A stretch of 64,000 bases of DNA. Source: Fasciolopsis buskii. Taxonomy: Eukaryota > Platyhelminthes > Trematoda > Plagiorchiida > Fasciolidae. Positions 11,276-23,105 of the stretch are shown here, piece after piece. A program made the position numbers and the translations under genes. The DNA lies in contig LUCM01002364.1 in assembly GCA_008360955.1 (NCBI GenBank), forward strand, positions 9,268 to 73,267. The letters run 5' to 3'. Numbering within the stretch: position 1 is the first letter of the stretch; each line of letters begins with the position of its first letter. The notes under the pieces are model-generated. The model did no database searches and had not been told where the DNA came from. It saw only the letters and a program-made list of their open reading frames with translations.

Positions 11276-14044
11276 GATTGGTGGTAGTCCTGATCGGTTC
11301 CTTAAATTATTATCAGTGCGAAAATTTGCCAATTGATTTGCGAAGTTCTCATCAAAAGGCAGCTGATATGTAATCCCGTCGAATCCATATGCTCTTTTTC
11401 TCGCTTTTTTAGCGGACAACCATGAAAAACATCTTTAAATCGTCATCAGTCCTTTAATAATCTACTGTTCCAACTAACTATCTCATTCCGTTTCGTCATC
11501 AATTTCGTTGGCTTACTTCCCGTCCAAGTGACTGTGAGTTTTGTAAATTGTATTGCTCCATAGAATTTTTCAACCACAAATTTATCATTCTTTTCAATGC
11601 CCATGCGTCGACCGACTGTGGTCCGCATCGCCAGAGTTCTGGCTGTTCAAGGATTTAATCACACACAGCTGATGTCTCAATCACCATTGAACTTATCATT
11701 TCAGAATTGTTAGCTTGCTGGTACTGCATCATCTGACTGCAGATTTTTTCCTTTGCTGATTTAGAGCAGGATCAATGTGGTTTAAATAATCATCTGCTTT
11801 GCAGAATGTTGTATTTGTGCATTTCTTCTAGAATATTTAATCTAGGAGTAATTGGTTCGAATGTAACAAACACGATACAGATAGCAGTTGTACAATTGAG
11901 TAGTTTGGTTCTAAAAAGCACTCGGGAATGAAGTGCGCCAGTCATTGTCGGACTCTAGCAGATGGCGACTCGACGTGTTTCAAAGTGTGCTAGTGACGTG
12001 GTCCGGGTATCTAGTGACACCAACGAATACATTTAATTTATTTGTTTTTCTGTTATTTGGGTCGGATCTAAGCCACTTTATAAGTAACCAAAAATGTGAT
12101 CTTGGTTGCTGGGGTAAAGTCTTCCTAACGCAAAAGGTTAAGGCCTATTGAAACGCGCGGATATCATGTACTTAAGTGATACAGTATGGCTCATCCCAGA
12201 TTATTTCAATAAAGGCGAGTTGTTTCGACTATTCGGCAGGAATCGTTTCCACTTATGCGCTATCATGTTCGAAATTATACCTGTCTAAATCGCCCAAAGG
12301 AATTTCTTTCATTATCGGGATATCCTCTGTTAACTAATGTTTGGTGGTGATCCGTAGTGGTATATAGAAAATATTGCAACAAAGGAAATTTCAGTTTACG
12401 TTACAGTGAACCATTAACTCAAGGCCGTTTGGGTGCGCCAGGATAATCGCTAACTTTGTTTTTGTGAATCGGGGACAGCGAGCTGGGCCAGCTAAAGCTT
12501 CCTGATGCGTTTTTATGGAAGATGCCATTGTCAGCATATGAGCAGCTTGCACTACGTTTCTCCAAGGCTTCAGTGAGCTTAAAACCGCCATTTAGATGAT
12601 GTCGAGGCGGGCAAGCCATAATATGTGAATAAGACATCTGCTTTGAGCGTTTTGCCATCAGAAGCAGCGAAGAAAATCGTTATCCTTCATTCAATGGAGG
12701 TATAAGTGGTTTATACCGGAGGACGATGACCAATTAAGACATCGCATACACCAGGTGATGTACCATGTGAATAAGAAATTATGCAGGCTCATTTTGACGA
12801 GCGATTTATTTTGCTAGAGAGTGCATGATTGGCGGTGGTTCGTGAAAGGCAGTTAAAAAAGAGTTCGTAGATACGAATTCCCATGAAATTATTTTCTCAT
12901 TGTCCTTTGCTCGTGAATGTTGTTCAAGTGAACGGGAATGAAACTACTGCTTTGTCGGTGTTTCTTAGTTAGGGGCATTGAAAATGGTGGAAATTCAAAA
13001 TATATCTCTTATCCGAAGAAAATATCCCTCCTAAGTGTGGTGTTTTACAAGAGCCTATTTTCACCAGAACCTGGAAAAATTGTAACTTGATTTAAACTAA
13101 AGAACGTCTAACTCTAACATCTGGTTTCTTATTGCATGCTCAACTTGAGTGCAGCGGAAGGGTTATTCCTCATAACCCCTAGGGCCCTATGTACGGGTAG
13201 TGGGGCAACCGGCAGTGTTGATTCTGAAACTTGGAATTGCCCAAAATAACTTGGGGTTTCGATAGATTAGTTCATCCGGTTACCGCACGATCACAAAACT
13301 CGTGGTTATTGTAAAGTTATCTGGTATTGACTTGTCATAGCCATTACCATGGACAGAGATCAACACCTCTGCGGTAGCATCGTATTGATTATGCCAACCA
13401 ATAGTCCGAGTGAAAACGCCGCATGGGAAAGCCCATGAACGCCGGGGAATTGAATTTTCCGACAGAAGAACCGATGAGTGTGGATCATGAAAGACTAATA
13501 TAAGCCATTTGATCTCGAATAATGAACGGTCTTTTTGCCTGCTCGATTTGTTTTTTCTCTCTGGAAACGAGAGACAGGATCGATTGCCAGTTTTCCAGAC
13601 GAAACTACAGCAGATATCTTTTCTCCCTCTTCTGCATTTCGAAACAATTATCGTGAGAGCGCCTAGTGTCCTAAAAGAAAAGCCAGTGGTCTTTCTGTGC
13701 CAAACTGCATATCAAAATAAATGACGTAAAAGGCAGATTCATAATCGATTTGATGAACTCCGTACCGAAAGATTATTAAATTTCGACGAGGAACCGATCG
13801 ACCATTGGCATACGTAAAAGTCTATTCCGCACTATCCGAAATACTTGTTTGTAAATAAATTCGCTTTGTTCTTATTCGTCATTATTTGGATGTCTGTTGG
13901 TGATAGACATGAGAAACCCACCGTATAAATGCTGACAGGTTGGCCTATTGGTCTGGAAATTTGTTGCTATATTCCGATTGGTAAACATAAATTTACGTAT
14001 TTCGCATGAGAATCTCATTTGGATCTCTAGCGATGTGCTTGCAG
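11276..14044. other. 3' flank and intergenic DNA, nothing recognised
   Basis: Presumed 3' UTR of the acidic gene, then unassigned sequence. Short open stretches on either strand carry no motif and lack paired splice signals. Confidence 0.45.
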
Positions 14045-14089
14045 GGTGAATCCATCTACCAGCGACCTTCAGGAGGAGGACAGATGGTC
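14045..14089 (+). CDS. Candidate 45-nt microexon (GESIYQRPSGGGQMV)
   Basis: An excellent acceptor (gatgtgcttgcag) and an excellent donor (gtc|gtaagt) lie 45 bases apart. The interval is open in the frame GESIYQRPSGGGQMV and is a multiple of three. No partner exons were found, so the parent gene is unknown; it could be an alternative exon upstream of the LIM gene or part of an unrelated microexon gene. Chance juxtaposition of two good splice sites remains possible. Confidence 0.3.
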
Positions 14090-15899
14090 GTAAGTTTCCG
14101 GTTTTAATGTAAGTAGTATCTTGTATTGGGCTAGAGAATGACCCCCAGAAGCACTACCGGTCTCGCGGTTATTGCTGCTCAGGTGTACCTACCCGATAGT
14201 TTCCTGTTCAATCGGACCTATACTTGTGAACTCCAATATTGGTTTTTGAACTAGGGTCTCATTTGGATCATTAGAGATGTACATGAAGTTTATGTGAGGG
14301 AATGGTATTGTAATTGCCATTGCTGTTAGGTTTGTTTTATTGGTTATTGGCGGTTGCGCTACGCTGGACCGTTCCAGTCAAATTGTGATCACTACACAGT
14401 CGTGGATGTAACCCGTTCTTACCAGATACCGAGCAAGTGTAGAACGCAACACCGGAGTGAAACCGCGTTATTCCATTTGTTGCCAGCGGACAGGCAACAT
14501 AGTGGCGTAATCAGAAGGCAAGAGTCCGAATGTGCAAAAATAGGGCCATTTCGTGGGCTGGTCCAATCACTCATGATGAGCGGTTCGGATTCGATAAACA
14601 CGCTATGAACTAAATCGTGTAAAATGCATCCAACAAAATGGACTTTTCCAAGCGCAACCCGGACAACCGGTGAAATAATGGCAGTCGCACAGGCGTAATG
14701 ATGCAACCTATGAGTACGCGATGATTTTATTTGATAAACGGAAACTGTGTGCCGGTTGACTTCTGTTGTTCTCATTTTAGATAGTGGGATGGATGTTAGC
14801 GATCTAGAGATAGAATGGGCTTACTTAGGAGCAGAATTCGGAACTAAGAATGGACATTACCTAACAGATTGTCCTTGACTAGCTGACGGAAACCGCCCAT
14901 AAATAGCCATTGCGATTCATAAATAGGCTCACACATGCACATTCCTAATGATTCACGTTAAGTATTGGCGAGAAAACCACTACCAGACTATAAAAGGTAG
15001 AGAAATGGTCGAACAGGGAAGAATCCGCGAAACCGGTCATGTGCTTATGGGAACATTTTGTCCTCTCATACATTAACTATATTGTTTGCAACAGATTTTA
15101 TTACTTGGTTGTTTATTCGTTCATTCTTCGTAGTGAAAAGTGCTCACCAAACTCTCGTTTCATAATTTTCAAGGACACGCATTTGGTTGCATGTGACGTG
15201 AGGAGTGGTCTTTTTTCTGTTCGCTTCTCTAACTGCAAGCTGCGGGCTCCAAACCCGTTCCATTGGCTGGCCATTCGAGATGAAAGCCTAGTTTGACATC
15301 GCCAACACACTACTCGTGAGTAAGCAAACCAAAAGAGATCTTGCGAAAACCGATGCATGTGAAAGCCAGTGATTTTGTTGTGCTGATGTGAGACCCGACT
15401 GTAGTCTGATATGTCTTGCCTTTCAGTCGTGCTATGTTCTTTCATCCAGTGACAGGCTTTGCTCTTTTAGAATGGATTCGACTTGAGAGTTGGCCGAAAG
15501 GGCTTAAGGTGTACCTCATCAACGAGCCGTGTACACTTTGGATATCCGATGATCTTCACAGTGCATAACCAAATGCTTGGGCCATCTCAGAGCCCTAGTC
15601 GTGCTAATTCGTTTTGCGTTTCGTTGAGGTAAAAATGGATGACGAGCGACGAGAATATAAAAAGTGAGGAAGGCAAACTGGTATATATTTAACGCTTTGA
15701 CTGTGATAGAAGCAACTATCCGAAGATGGCTGATGAGTTACTAATAGAGTTTGGGTAGTGGTAAGCCACGAGCAACAGTCTTGCGTTAGGCAGCTGTCAG
15801 CAGAAGGCCCAATTTCACTTTGAAATCGAATTATCTACTAACTTGGGTTTGAAAAGCCAAATAGAGGAACTTCGCAGATAGAACAGAGGTTTGGTCTGT
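14090..15899. other. Intergenic, nothing recognised
   Basis: Open stretches of up to 118 codons occur on both strands (14354-14775 and 15039-15445), overlapping one another, with no recognised motif. Confidence 0.45.
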
Positions 15900-16222
15900 T
15901 TATGTAAACATATTCAGGGCATGGTAATGCAACTGTATGGACCGCGGTGGCTTGGACACGTATTATGTATGCTTGCCCATCGTCTAATTTTTTCTTTTTT
16001 TTTACGTGCGAGCTAAGACTGGAAGAAACGACGCCTGGGTCAGGCAATGACTTGGGGTAGAGGTATGAAGGAGTTAGCTTCGGTTTTGGCCTTGGTTGGC
16101 CTCCCGCCTTCGTGGTTGGAATCCAAGATATGAGGATGATGATATGGCTTGGAGACGCTTAGAGATATGGCTCGGAATCGACGTCAGTGGTGCGAATGCT
16201 GTTTAGCTTGTCCCCCTTAAGA
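15900..16222 (+). mobile_element. LINE C-terminal/3' fragment, decayed
   Basis: The frame MQLYGPRWLGHVLCMLAHRL near 15920-15990 matches the RWLGHMLRM segment of the LINE at 67-492. It is followed, after a T-rich insertion and frameshifts, by the CGCCTTCGTGGTTGG block and a W-LETLRDMARNRRQW-like stretch (about 16147-16190). It is the same family as the copies at 67-875 and 37340-37695 but lacks their 3' tail. Confidence 0.65.
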
Positions 16223-16865
16223 AATCACCGGTAAGCATCGAGCTGGCTTTCCATGATTCGCATGTGCTTGGTGTATTTTGCGCTGTCATTTTCCATCATA
16301 TTTTCATCCAATCGTCTGACTGGTTTAGTTTGGCATTCATGAATGTGACACTGTCATTTCGTCCAGATATTTGAATGTTTGTACGACACAACACGTCTCC
16401 AATGCCTAGCAAGTTCACTCGGTTTATACCCTAGGTCGCGTTGGGATTGTCTTCGACGAAGAGTACGTGTCACATAAAGGTCACTATTGCAAACGCCCAG
16501 AATAAGTTATCATAGGACCTAAATTTGTATGCCATGAAGAGCATTCCAAGAACGATTTGTTTGATGGCAAGGATGGGCTGACCGGATTATAAATAGTTAC
16601 TTCACTCAACGATGATCCATCGATAAAACAAGTGGGTTAAAAATGCAGTGTATTCATGAACTTTAAGATTAATCAGTACAAGGTGCTCGTGGTTTTCGTC
16701 ATATTGTAATATAAATGACATAGTTTTTTTTAAATTTTCGATAGTCAGAATTTGATTGTGGTTTGCCTTGAGAATTGTCTAGTAGCGCAGCGGATTTCAT
16801 TCGCACCTTATATTACAGTTTTGGCTATTTGATTGTTGCATTTAACGAATCTGTTTTTTTTGCAG

Positions 16866-17018
16866 GAACTGTATTTTATAAGATAACCGACGAGTTACAC
16901 CGCTGAACTTGAAGTGGGTCACGTGGCCAGCAATCTTTGATCGATTTGAGAGCATTTAAACCACTTACCCCTCGGAATACATCCGACTATTTGGTGGCCA
17001 CTCACCTCGTATGTAAAT
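16866..17018 (+). promoter_or_regulatory. 5' UTR of LIM gene behind a strong 3' splice acceptor
   Basis: The acceptor ctgttttttttgcag ends at 16865, 153 bases before the ATG. Between them the ORF frame has TAA and TGA stops, so this stretch is leader, not coding. It is either a cis-spliced 5' UTR exon or a spliced-leader acceptor, as flatworms use trans-splicing. Confidence 0.5.
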
Positions 17019-18647
17019 ATGAGTGGTGACCGTTTACCGACTGACGGGCTTTCCATCTTGCAACAAAATATCTTTCCCAATCAGTCCGTTTTACCCCGTC
17101 ACGAAAGTGTCTCTCGTTCCTATTTGAAACCTCCCAGATCGCATCGACGCCACGCTGATCGGTCAGTATCACAAAGAAGAAGATTCTGTTCCACCAGCGG
17201 TCCGCGACCGAATCGACGTGAGAAACAGGTTCTTGTTAAAGCACAACCTGCCGGTTGGTATCAGGTCGATCATGTAACACGCAATTTGTCACTAGCGCCA
17301 CGATTGCCCACTTATGAGCCGCTTATGACGTACAGTTTTTCGGGAGACCAAGTTCGGCGAAAACGTCGCGCCCGGAAAAATCGGCGCAATGCGGCCAAGT
17401 GGTCATCACAGAGTCGTTTCCCTTCCCCATCTGTTTTCGGTTCTACTCTTGGTTTGTTACGCGAACTGCCATGCGCTCGACTTCATTATGATAGTTTTCG
17501 GCGCATTTTTCCAACTTTACCCACACGGACTATGAAAGAGAAAAGATTTCGCACCGAGGCGGCCAAACAATTACCGTTTGCTAAGTACCCGGATGATCAG
17601 TTAAAAGATATTCTGGATTCTTCCAGTAAATCCGTTACTGTGAATGACAGCCAGCCTACTAGTTGGATTAGGGGCTCTGAAAACAGTCTAAACAAAGCTT
17701 TTCGGGAAAAATCTGGGGTATTCCAAACTGAAGGTGATACTCAGTTCACGAATGACGTTAGTGAGTCCAGTAGCCAGAGCCAAGAGGATACAAAAGAAGA
17801 TGATATTCCCGAGGAAGACGAAAGCGAAGACTTGGTTGAAGAGCGAAATGAAGACATTGATCGAAGGGTTGTTCGACAGTCTGACACCGAGGAACAGAAG
17901 GGACACTGTGTGTGTGAGGTAATGAAGAACCCTGTTGGCTTACAAAGTGAAGTTTCTCCATCGAGCCAAAACAGGCGTTCAACACCCATATCTGAAGACT
18001 TTTTATCTATGATCAACGAAGAAAATGAGGCAGTTCATCACAATACATCTGACAGTGTCGTATACGGGCTTAAACGCGAGGAACAGTCCTTACCGTATAT
18101 AGATACGGAACTAGATGAATATTCCGTTCCGCTGGCTACTTACGATGATGCTAATACGAAATCATGCGATATCAGCGCTTGGAATCCGTCGGATCAGATG
18201 AATGCACCAAGAAATTTTGCAGAAGTTGAACTTCGTGCCTCGGGATTAGAAACAGTTCCAATAGTCGAATTGCCTCCAATTGGGAATTTCTCACGCGGAC
18301 CGTCTACCAACGTTCCGCGACCAGGTGATGGTCAGTTGAATGTTCCAAATGGACGGGAATCGAAAACAGAAGAGCAGGATCTTTTGCCTACTCCACAAGC
18401 TGCAGTTACTCTTTTTGAATCGGTTTCGATGGGTCGTACAACTAGCAGTTTAGCATGCACTGTCTGTTTGAAACCTGCTTACCCTGCCGAACGTTTAGAG
18501 GCCGATGGTAAAGTCTTTCATGTTGCATGCTTTCGTTGTGCTAACTGTTCGACACTGTTGCAAAGAGCAGCTTGGAATTTCCGAGGGCAGAACTACTACT
18601 GCAATCCATGTCATCGACGTATGGCACTGCAAACATTACGACATTAA
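17019..18647 (+). CDS. Single-LIM-domain protein (EPLIN/MICAL-type LIM), 542 aa
   Basis: One uninterrupted coding exon. The start is ATG 17019; in-frame stops upstream exclude a longer product from this exon. Residues ~480-531 form one complete LIM zinc-binding domain: C-x2-C-x17-H-x2-C-x2-C-x2-C-x17-C-x2-C, all eight ligands present. The segment PAYPAERLEADGKVFHVACF resembles the LIM domains of EPLIN/LIMA1 and MICAL proteins, which act on actin filaments. The remaining ~480 residues are not recognised: a basic cluster (RRKRRARKNRR, ~113-123) that could be a nuclear signal or bind nucleic acid or actin, then a Ser/Glu/Asp-rich acidic stretch (~250-290). The LIM ends only 11 residues before the stop. 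Orthology to EPLIN is not shown, as the actin-binding repeats are not evident; the LIM call is secure. Confidence 0.88.
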   Translation: MSGDRLPTDGLSILQQNIFPNQSVLPRHESVSRSYLKPPRSHRRHADRSVSQRRRFCSTSGPRPNRREKQVLVKAQPAGWYQVDHVTRNLSLAPRLPTYEPLMTYSFSGDQVRRKRRARKNRRNAAKWSSQSRFPSPSVFGSTLGLLRELPCARLHYDSFRRIFPTLPTRTMKEKRFRTEAAKQLPFAKYPDDQLKDILDSSSKSVTVNDSQPTSWIRGSENSLNKAFREKSGVFQTEGDTQFTNDVSESSSQSQEDTKEDDIPEEDESEDLVEERNEDIDRRVVRQSDTEEQKGHCVCEVMKNPVGLQSEVSPSSQNRRSTPISEDFLSMINEENEAVHHNTSDSVVYGLKREEQSLPYIDTELDEYSVPLATYDDANTKSCDISAWNPSDQMNAPRNFAEVELRASGLETVPIVELPPIGNFSRGPSTNVPRPGDGQLNVPNGRESKTEEQDLLPTPQAAVTLFESVSMGRTTSSLACTVCLKPAYPAERLEADGKVFHVACFRCANCSTLLQRAAWNFRGQNYYCNPCHRRMALQTLRH

Positions 18648-18754
18648 TTTTAGCTCGATCCTCCTTGTCAGAATCTGTTTCTGATGAAGAAACGAAGGAA
18701 GAAAAGGGTATCCGAAACTTGTGCTCGCGTCGTTGATTCACGCTAGTCCTCAAG

Positions 18755-18760
18755 AATAAA
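18755..18760 (+). terminator. Poly(A) signal AATAAA of LIM gene
   Basis: A canonical AATAAA lies about 108 bases after the stop codon at 18647, consistent with a short 3' UTR. Confidence 0.65.
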
Positions 18761-21479
18761 GACCGAATTTCGAGTATCAAGTCCCACTTAATTCAAATTC
18801 ACATATCGTTCTCACATCCTATGCTATTCCTGTCCCAAATTCTTCGACTTGGTTTTGCTGAATTGAACTAGTCTCCAACGACAGCAAAGCGATCACTTTT
18901 ACATAGCTGCTGAAACGGAAACAATATGGCAAACGTTTCCATTGTTTTCATGATACCAGTATTGCTTCGTTTATCTCATTTGTGCGGTCTTCAAGTCCAT
19001 CTTTTTTGTGCAAATTTACGCCCATCGTCTGAATGACATTTACGCCGAAAAATGCACAATTGCTTTACACTCACATATATTCGGCCGAATAAGAGAACGA
19101 GAAGTACAAAGTGCTGTTTTTGTTGTCGTCCGTATACGCTGTGCTGAGATCCGGATGTTTTTATTTATGGGAAGGCAGATGTTTGCATAGTCGGTAGAAA
19201 TAGTGACAAAATCATTTTCCAGTTTGACACAAACTGCCCTTATGCCGATAATCCGTATTTCTTTACGGGGTAGGTTACTCGCGGACCTTTCGTTCAGGAT
19301 CTTTACTCATCTGTTTGATAACTATCATGAAATATTGGTGGCAACGATAAGGGGGGTTTCAGCCAGTCAGTTTTTACAATCATTGATTTCACACCAACAC
19401 GCTCTGGTTTTTTCGCAGCGCCATCTCAGTGGAGGAAAAGATAACAAAGAGTAATGAAAGGTCAACTGCAAAATAATTTACGCAACCACACACAGGAGGA
19501 AAGATTTTGAATGTAAAACTAGTGATTATGGCACTGAACCATATCGCCTATTGTCTCCAGTCGCCACTTGAAGGAGTCTCGTGGACCTCAACGCGGTCGT
19601 CTCACTGCATCTAGAAGAGCCAGTCTACTGGTTAGGGCTTTCGTACTTTTTGCCATTATAAATTGGCCACCTCTAACCATTGCCCGCCTCGGATAACTGC
19701 GTATGCGCAAAACATGAACCAGCCACCTTAAGCTATTCATGTTCATTGACTTTTCTAAAGGCAGAACCCTAAGACCCGGTACCTTACGTGTGACTTACAA
19801 AATTCTCCTCCCGTATATTACTACTGCTACGAAGACAATGTTGTTCGAACGCCATAAGTCTTCGCTATTCTCCCCTGTTTTGTGCCTTATAGCAGCACCG
19901 ACCTAAGTACCACTGTGTATTTTCGGTCTTTGCTCAGTAGTCGTCATCCAGCAGACTCTGATCAACGTTTATTATGGATGCACATATCTTCATTTAAGTT
20001 AAAATAATCGACGAAGTACATACCAGGCTTCCACACCACATTAGTGGGTCACACGATTCACATGTGATATCTTGGTCTGCATTGTGCGTTGCTCAAAAAC
20101 GTATTTACTGCCACTCATATCGCGGCTGCTATAAATAGACTGAGGCCAGCAGCTGCTGAACGACGGAGAGTTTGTAACATCTGCTTCTAGTAATTTGCTT
20201 CGTCACGATCTGGTCACAAATGTCTGAATTGCAGGTCAGATTTCCAGACGGGGTTCAGAGCAGGCTGCGTGCCACCTGGTGCATTTCTGGGCTGCTGATA
20301 AGTGAACACCCTCGAGTACCGGTGATTAGCGTTGAATAAGGCGTTCCCAGACTCACTGAGCAAGCGGCCGCTGGGTGGCTTTTCGTCTAACAGGCATTCT
20401 CTTTAGGAATATTATGGGTACGCCGGTGGAACTATGATGTGGCGACTGCGATCTGCCATCCAGATAAGACTATTGTCCCCTATCATGTTCTACCGACCCG
20501 ACAGGTTTCATCGGAAGAGGGCTATGAATCAATCTATTGATCATCAGCTCATCCGGAACAACGCTGCTGCCTTGGGCATGGTTCATGACCTGAAGCTTGA
20601 AGGCTTGAAGCTCATTCTCGAATAAACAAATCTACTATGAATTGGACGACCGACTAGTGGGACTGCCCATAGAGGAACCATGGACGAAGCCGAAAAGTTG
20701 ATCTCCCGGATTCTGCAAGGGTTGTCATGTGTGGTGAATTCCACACTAATGTCTGTTTTCCCCGTTGCTTTAAATTTTCTTGCCATGCTTTTGATGGCGC
20801 AAGATATGTACACATTAATGCAAGTACAAAATAGCTCAAGTTGAGTGTTTCTGATCTGCTGATTACATTTGTATACCTGACAGCATATCCAGCCTCGATA
20901 TTGCTCTCTCAGTGTTCTCTCTAGATTAGGCGCGAAAACACTATTTGGCAATGAGACTGGACTTTGAAGTAATGTGACGGCTTGCTTATATCCATGACCC
21001 AACGAGCTATATCGGATGGATTATCTGAAGCCGAACACTCAGTCATGACTGGTACGTCAATGGGTAGAGGCCTGAAGAGGTAGTCTGCTAGTCCTCCAGG
21101 TTTTGGGTTCACGTGAGCTGAAAACTCAGTCGGAAGAATTAAATGGAAAAGTAACTAGTCCAGGCAGATGAGCTTCAGCCCGTCCGGTTTCGAGCGCTTG
21201 TGGTCAGACTGGCTTTGGTATCATTGAACATGCGAGCGGAGTGTGTACTTTTAGACTGGATTTCAGCAAACAGTTATTTGTGTGCATTTCGGTCGAACCG
21301 TTCTGCACGTGTCAATAGCAGTCGATTCAAGCGTCGTTGTTTGTTCTTCGTATCTGTATGAACCCGCTGATAGCAGCTATCCCGAAGTACATTCAAAACA
21401 GATTGTGGTCTTGTAACAGCACTTTACATTTTGAAATTGTAAAATACATCCTGAATGGCGTTACAGCTCTCGCGAATGT
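18761..21479. other. Intergenic, no gene supported
   Basis: Several open stretches (for example 20583-21002 minus, 139 codons) lack motifs, clear initiators or splice context. Parts may be old repeats. Confidence 0.4.
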
Positions 21480-22398
21480 CTAGTTCACATTAAACATCTT
21501 CCCCAGATTCGAAGAAACAGACGAGGTCGGCTGCGTAGTCTAGGTCACACAGCCTCTCACCATTTGCCAGCTTGGCACTTGCGTCCTGAGGACCTCCTAA
21601 AGTCTTTTCTACTACCTCTCCCATAACGATGTTAAACAACGACGGGGAGATGGGGAATCCTTGTAGAACACCGCTAGTCGTTTCAAATGAACTATATAGT
21701 ACACCGCATATCCCTACCCATTCATAGGTTTGCGAGTACAACGTCCACTGGAGGTTCGCGAACTTTTGTGGCATACTCTTCCGGTGGAGAGCACTGAATT
21801 ATGCTGTTCAATCGACTGAACTGAAGGCATCTTTCCAGTCGAGGAAAATCAAGACCGTGGGGTGGATTTTGTATGGTCCCTTTCGAATAACTGGCGAAAA
21901 GTGAGGATCTGGTCGATGCAACCTCGACCTGGACGAAATCCAGCCTGCTGTTCGCGGACGTTACCCTGGGCAACCGATTTCAAGCGGCACAGCGTTATCG
22001 AAACTGACCTTAGAAACTCTTCGACTTGAACTAATACCACGATGATTGCTAGTCATTTGGTGTGCCCGTCTTGACGATGGGTACAATCAGTGACTTACCG
22101 CACGATAGCGGAATATGTTCCTGGTTCCAAATTTCACGAGGCAAGGCGATAACTTCCTTTATGAGGGCCTCTCTACCCAGTTTGGAAAGAACTGGGGATG
22201 CAGGGGCGGTGGTCTTCGCAACCGGTTGCTTTTTCCCTGTTCAATAGTCGAATATTCAACTCTACTTCACTTCTTTCGGAAGGTCAAGATACACCCTCCA
22301 AGGATTTCCAGTTGCCAAAATGTTCCTTCAAGTATTCAGTCCAAAGAGCTAGATTTTGCTATCTGTTGTTAATGGGCTCTCCATTTCTATCAAATGCG
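21480..22398 (-). mobile_element. LINE reverse-transcriptase fragment, frameshifted
   Basis: Read on the minus strand from 22398 down, broken frames give in order: a pre-RT linker (NGEPINN, then LALWTEYLKEHFGNW), LLNREKATGCEDH, an IPLSCGKSLIVPIVKTG stretch, then REQQAGFRPGRGCIDQI, LIFLDWKDAFSSVD (RT motif A), SGVLQGFPISPSLFN (motif B) and LDYAADLVCFF (motif C). The catalytic YADD box reads YAAD, losing one catalytic Asp, and stops and frameshifts separate the blocks, so the copy is dead. It ends abruptly near 21480, with no thumb or tail region, and its 5' side runs into the assembly gap. Confidence 0.88.
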
Positions 22399-22423
22399 NN
22401 NNNNNNNNNNNNNNNNNNNNNNN
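22399..22423. other. Assembly gap, 25 N
   Basis: A run of 25 unknown bases. Any open frame crossing it is an artefact. Confidence 0.99.
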
Positions 22424-23105
22424 GCGTCGCCCTCCCACGTCCGTGGGCGTGTTCGCGCCTCTTTTGTTCGGCCTCCTTCTTTCTCGGTGGCCCCACGCAG
22501 CCTCGCAACTTATTAGCGATTCACACACTCGCCTGCCTTCGTGGCCGGCCTGCTTTTCCGCGTCGGCGGCAATCAGCACGTGGGGTTGGCTTTTGTCTGG
22601 TCCCTTTTCGCCTCCCTGGCGCCCGTGCGGAATCTGGCTCGACTGCCTACGCCTGGCAACCGCCACTCCCCCGCCGCCCGTCTCGGTACGTTTACCCTGG
22701 CGCCCCGCGGCTTTCCAGCGGCCCGCGTTCTCGCCCCTGCCCTTCGCCCTCTTCGCCTCTGCCTATCCGCCGCCTGCTTGCTCGTCATATTGTGTGCCCC
22801 GTCTTGCCGCTGGGTCACATCGGTGCCTTCAACGCCAGCTGCGGACTTCTTTCTATGTTCCCCCCTTTCCGCCGGAAAAGACGGCTAAACCCGTTTCCTT
22901 TCTGAAAGGGCTCTTCTCCCAGTTTGCACCCGGCATGGGGCTGCACGGGGCGGATGTCTTCGCCCCCGTTCTGATGCTTTATTCCCCCTGTTTTCATCGT
23001 CGCGCTCTTCACCCTCATCCTTCATTCTTGTCGGCGGTCAACTCCACCTCACGGCTTCCGTTGCCCCAAAAGCTGTTGCCTTCCGTAGTCGTCGCAACGC
23101 GGATC
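22424..23105. other. GC-rich, A-poor (pyrimidine-skewed) block after the gap
   Basis: Composition changes sharply at the gap: the plus strand is rich in C, T and CpG and visibly poor in A, unlike everything else in the window. A 301-codon frame (22356-23261) and several overlapping frames are open, but this is expected from the skew and one crosses the gap; no protein family was recognised on either strand. It may be a divergent LINE linker, a satellite, a chimeric join or foreign sequence. Confidence 0.6.

Noticed and set aside
20583..21002. 139-codon minus-strand frame
   Set aside because: No domain, no splice or initiation context; the length is within what chance can give in 64 kb.
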